Source of the DNA: an uncultured Polymorphobacter sp. | GTDB lineage: Bacteria > Pseudomonadota > Alphaproteobacteria > Sphingomonadales > Sphingomonadaceae | Length of the DNA stretch: 7,644 nt | Assembly: GCA_937871645.1 (NCBI GenBank) | Contig: CALMPZ010000016.1 | Coordinates: forward strand, 1-7,644 | Direction: 5' to 3' | Shown: positions 5,745 through 7,644 of the stretch, one piece after another | How the letters are laid out: each line of letters opens with the position of its first letter | Position numbering within the stretch: the first letter of the stretch is position 1 | The notes under the pieces: generated by a model | The model's database searches: none | Told to the model about the DNA's origin: nothing | The model's input: the letters and a program-made list of their open reading frames with translations, nothing else | Made by a program: the position numbers and the translations under genes

Positions 5745-6491
5745 TCAGGCGGGCCGCATTTGCATGCGGCGCGTCCGGATTCGTTGCGTGGCGCCGATGG
5801 CGCCGAAACCGAGGATCATCAGTGCCCAGCTTTCGGGTTCGGGAACGCCAGGCACGGCGTTGCCGACCTGCGTCAGCACAACATAAACGACCAACATGTC
5901 CAAGCCGTTGCCCGCCCCGATGCCGTGCAGTTCGAAGATGTAGTTCCCCGGCGCCAGCGCGACCGACCAGGTCTTGGCGTCCCAGTTGCGGTTGCCGGCG
6001 GTGTTGTAGAAGGCGCCGCTCGACAGCAGGATAGCGCCCGACGCAGTGCGGATGTTGGCGGTCAGCGGCGACTGGCCGTAGCCGACTTCGGTGGCCATGT
6101 GCAGCGACAGGTCGATGCCGGTTGCGCCTGCGCCAAGCGTGAACGGCTGCGCGACCGTGTTGATCAGCAGATGCACGGCCGGCGACCAGTTGAGCGCCAG
6201 ATACTGCATGCCTTCGAAGGCAGACGCCGGATACCCGCCATACGCCGAAGGTGCGCGGTGCAGGTCGGATTCGCCGGGGTTGCCGATGGTCCAGCCCGGC
6301 AGATACTGGCTGGTGATCAGCGCGCCGCTGCTGAAACTCTGGACGTGCCCGCCCGGCGCGGTGGCGTCATATTGATAGCCGGTGGTCGGCGTCGCCTCGA
6401 AGCCGCCGTTCGCCAACAGGTTGGCGGCCATGCCGGGGGTGGCAAGCAGCGCGGCGGCAAGCGCGGCGAAGCGGGCGTTAATGTGGGTCAT
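5745..6491 (-). CDS. Secreted PEPxxWA-CTERM protein, DUF642-like
   Basis: A 248-residue exported protein. Residues 1-22 are a signal peptide (MTHINARFAALAAALLATPGMA). The mature part begins NLLANGGFEATP, the opening seen in DUF642 and related carbohydrate-binding jelly-roll domains, with further strands including LPGWTIGNPGESDLHR, FEGMQYLALN and NWDAKTWSVALAPGNYIFELHG. The C-terminus from residue 216 is VPEPESWALM, a hydrophobic stretch, then a basic end (RIRTRRMQMR): a PEPxxWA-CTERM sorting signal. In this class an exosortase cuts at PEP and releases or anchors the protein, usually in strains that make exopolysaccharide. The start ATG has AGGG about 10 bases upstream. It is second in a two-gene operon, 30 bases after the first, and is followed at once by a strong terminator. 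The ligand is unknown. Confidence 0.88.
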   Translation of the reverse strand: MTHINARFAALAAALLATPGMAANLLANGGFEATPTTGYQYDATAPGGHVQSFSSGALITSQYLPGWTIGNPGESDLHRAPSAYGGYPASAFEGMQYLALNWSPAVHLLINTVAQPFTLGAGATGIDLSLHMATEVGYGQSPLTANIRTASGAILLSSGAFYNTAGNRNWDAKTWSVALAPGNYIFELHGIGAGNGLDMLVVYVVLTQVGNAVPGVPEPESWALMILGFGAIGATQRIRTRRMQMRPA

Positions 6492-6521
6492 GCTGGTGGT
6501 TCCCTGCTGGCGCGACTGGGT

Positions 6522-7154
6522 TCAGGCGAAGGCGCGGCGGCGGCGTGCGGCCATGCCGACCAGTGCGAAGCCGGCAATTGTCAGCGCCCAGCTTTCGGGC
6601 TCGGGAACGCCTGCGGTGGCGCCGGCGCGCAATTGATACAGGTTGAAATCATAGGCGCCGCCGTTGTCGGCATAGACGCCGTCGAGGACGCCAAACTGCA
6701 GCGGCTGCGCCGCCAGTGCGCCAAGGTCGATGACGAAGCGATAGGCATGGGGCGGCGTGGGGTTGTACGCCGGCAACGTCCCGAATGGCACCGCGCCGAC
6801 CCCTTCGATGAAGCTGATCGAATTGGCGATGGCGCGCGTTGGCTGGCCTGGCAGCAGCGGTGCCGCGCTCCAGCCCAAACCGAGCGTGTAATAGCCGAAG
6901 CCGCCGGGATAGAACGCGTCATTGAAGGCGCTGCCGGCGCTGTAGCCCGACCCCGAGACATTGACTTCGACGAACCCCGAATAGGCGCGCAGCGTTTGCG
7001 TGCCGGGCACGGTGAACGGTGCCGTCAACTGCTCGACCGGCGAAATGCGCGTGAACGCGCCGGCGATGGTTGTCGCGGCGCTCGCGGCGGCACTCGTCGC
7101 CAATGCGCCAGCAAGCAATCCCGCGCGAACCACGACGTGCTTCGAAATCGCCAT
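6522..7154 (-). CDS. Secreted PEPxxWA-CTERM protein of unknown function
   Basis: A 210-residue exported protein. Residues 1-27 form a signal peptide (MAISKHVVVRAGLLAGALATSAAASA). The central part is rich in Gly, Ser, Phe and Tyr (FVEVNVSGSGYSAGSAFNDAFYPGGFGYYTLGLGW) and looks like a beta-sandwich; I recognise no named domain. The last 29 residues are GVPEPESWALTIAGFALVG followed by AARRRRAFA, a clear PEPxxWA-CTERM sorting signal. The frame stays open upstream to 7280, but the ATG at 7154 has AGGAG 6 bases before it and yields the signal peptide, so it is chosen. It leads the operon with the DUF642-like gene and is divergent from the gene at the right edge. The 31 bases around PEPESWAL match those of the neighbour at 29 positions. 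Confidence 0.87.
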   Translation of the reverse strand: MAISKHVVVRAGLLAGALATSAAASAATTIAGAFTRISPVEQLTAPFTVPGTQTLRAYSGFVEVNVSGSGYSAGSAFNDAFYPGGFGYYTLGLGWSAAPLLPGQPTRAIANSISFIEGVGAVPFGTLPAYNPTPPHAYRFVIDLGALAAQPLQFGVLDGVYADNGGAYDFNLYQLRAGATAGVPEPESWALTIAGFALVGMAARRRRAFA

Positions 7155-7160
7155 TCCCAA

Positions 7161-7165
7161 CTCCT
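7161..7165 (-). promoter_or_regulatory. Ribosome binding site fixing the first PEP-CTERM gene start
   Basis: AGGAG on the minus strand, 6 bases before the ATG at 7154. It decides between this start and the 42-residue longer open frame, whose extension lacks signal-peptide character. Confidence 0.75.
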
Positions 7166-7227
7166 GTTCCGCACGCGTCTGGCAGTGCGGCCTTTGCTTG
7201 ACCGCCAATCGGTCGTAGATCCAGTTA

Positions 7228-7268
7228 GTGGCTCGCCACGCGCGGCCACACCCCCATTTGGGGGGTGT
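7228..7268. promoter_or_regulatory. Inverted repeats in the divergent intergenic region
   Basis: ACACCCCC (7248-7255) and GGGGGTGT (7261-7268) are perfect 8-bp arms around ATTTG. Just beside it, GTGGC (7228-7232) and GCCAC (7235-7239) form a smaller repeat with a 2-base centre. The large one sits 35 bases before the plus-strand start and 94 bases before the minus-strand start. A dimeric regulator site serving both directions is the likeliest reading. No T-run follows, so it is not an obvious terminator. Confidence 0.5.
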
Positions 7269-7296
7269 TGGGCAAATCAATTGAAGGCGTTAAGTA
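7268..7296 (+). promoter_or_regulatory. Weak candidate promoter for the right-edge gene
   Basis: TTGGGC (7268-7273) is followed after 17 bases by TAAGTA (7291-7296). If used, transcription would begin at or very near the ATG at 7303, giving a leaderless mRNA. This agrees with the lack of a well-placed ribosome site (GAAGG at 7283-7287 is about 15 bases away). The match is modest. Confidence 0.3.
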
Positions 7297-7302
7297 TCTT
7301 TA

Positions 7303-7644
7303 ATGAGCCGGGCCGCAGCCTTCCTCGATCGCTTCCGCCGCGCCGCGCAGGATGATGCGCTGCTGGCGCTGTTCGCCGATGATCACGAGGGCTGGGGCGA
7401 CGCAATGGCACAGGCGCCGGCTGCGCTGCTCGCGGCCGCGAGCGCTGCCGCCGACGCGCGCAGCACCCCCGCCGATCTTCATGCCGACAGCTTCGCCTCG
7501 GCCGCCTGTGACCGCGACGGCAACATCATCATCGCCGATCCGCGCTTTGCTGTCTGGCTCGACGGCGTCGATCCGCTTGCGGCGGTGGTGCGCCGGCTGA
7601 CTCCCGAACGGCCGAGCGTTTCGGCGATCGCCGATGACCGCACC
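7303..7644 (+). CDS. N-terminal part of a possible PAS-like regulator (partial)
   Basis: An open frame of 114 codons from ATG 7303 runs off the right edge. It begins MSRAAAFLDRFRRAAQDDALLALFADDHEGW and later has ASAACDRDGNIIIADPRFAVWLDG, a sensory-fold-like stretch resembling the strand pair of PAS domains (DxxGxIxxAxxxF). Codon use fits the neighbours (GC-rich third positions) and no competing frame looks like protein. Proteins of this build in sphingomonads can end in a LuxR-type helix-turn-helix, but that part would lie outside the window. Its divergent position next to the PEP-CTERM operon, with a palindrome between, agrees with a regulator. The reading of the gene as real is fairly safe; the function is a guess. 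Confidence 0.6.
   Translation, partial: MSRAAAFLDRFRRAAQDDALLALFADDHEGWGDAMAQAPAALLAAASAAADARSTPADLHADSFASAACDRDGNIIIADPRFAVWLDGVDPLAAVVRRLTPERPSVSAIADDRT

Noticed and set aside
5337..7355. Very long plus-strand open frame (over 670 codons)
   Set aside because: It crosses the NTF2-like gene, the non-coding repeat and the terminator. It then runs antisense to two genes that have signal peptides, sorting signals and ribosome sites. Its composition is Arg/Ala/Gly-rich, as expected of a GC-rich shadow frame.

Overview
The window is GC-rich (strong G/C third-position bias, GCC/GCG/CTG/GTC codons). Its surface proteins end in the short PEPxxWA-CTERM sorting signal known mainly from sphingomonad-type Alphaproteobacteria. 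The most likely source is therefore a member of the Sphingomonadales (Sphingomonadaceae/Sphingosinicellaceae). This is inferred from style and families; no marker gene is present.

Layout. (1) Positions 1-776 hold the possible 3' end of a plus-strand gene and, convergent with it, a complete mazE-mazF type toxin-antitoxin pair on the minus strand. The pair has a readable -35/-10 promoter and an inverted-repeat operator over its start site. (2) Positions 777-1030 are non-coding and full of hairpins. They contain copy A of a structured dispersed repeat whose second copy (B, opposite orientation) lies at 5516-5690. (3) Positions 1031-1874 are the C-terminal half of a di-heme cytochrome c peroxidase. 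It has lost its first heme domain where the repeat begins and is broken by a -1 frameshift at an A5 run. After the shift the frame carries a PEPxxWA-CTERM tail. (4) Positions 1957-5523 are a tight plus-strand operon: an M24 (Xaa-Pro type) metallopeptidase, a secreted S9 serine peptidase of the prolyl-oligopeptidase clan, and a small NTF2/SnoaL-fold protein whose start codon overlaps the S9 stop. (5) Positions 5516-5744 hold repeat copy B plus a Rho-independent terminator for the minus strand. (6) Positions 5745-7154 are a two-gene minus-strand operon of secreted PEPxxWA-CTERM proteins. (7) Positions 7155-7302 are a divergent intergenic region with a strong C5/G5 palindrome, followed by the start of a plus-strand gene (possibly a PAS-like sensor/regulator) that runs off the window.

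How the parts relate. The M24 and S9 peptidases probably cooperate in breaking down proline-containing or blocked peptides: S9 is exported, M24 has no signal peptide. The two PEP-CTERM proteins are predicted to be exported, processed by an exosortase outside this window, and possibly linked to the extracellular matrix. The divergent gene at the right edge is a candidate regulator of that pair. The most unusual material is the pair of matching structured repeats, one joined exactly to the break in the peroxidase gene and the other supplying the stop codon and 3' hairpin of the NTF2-like gene.
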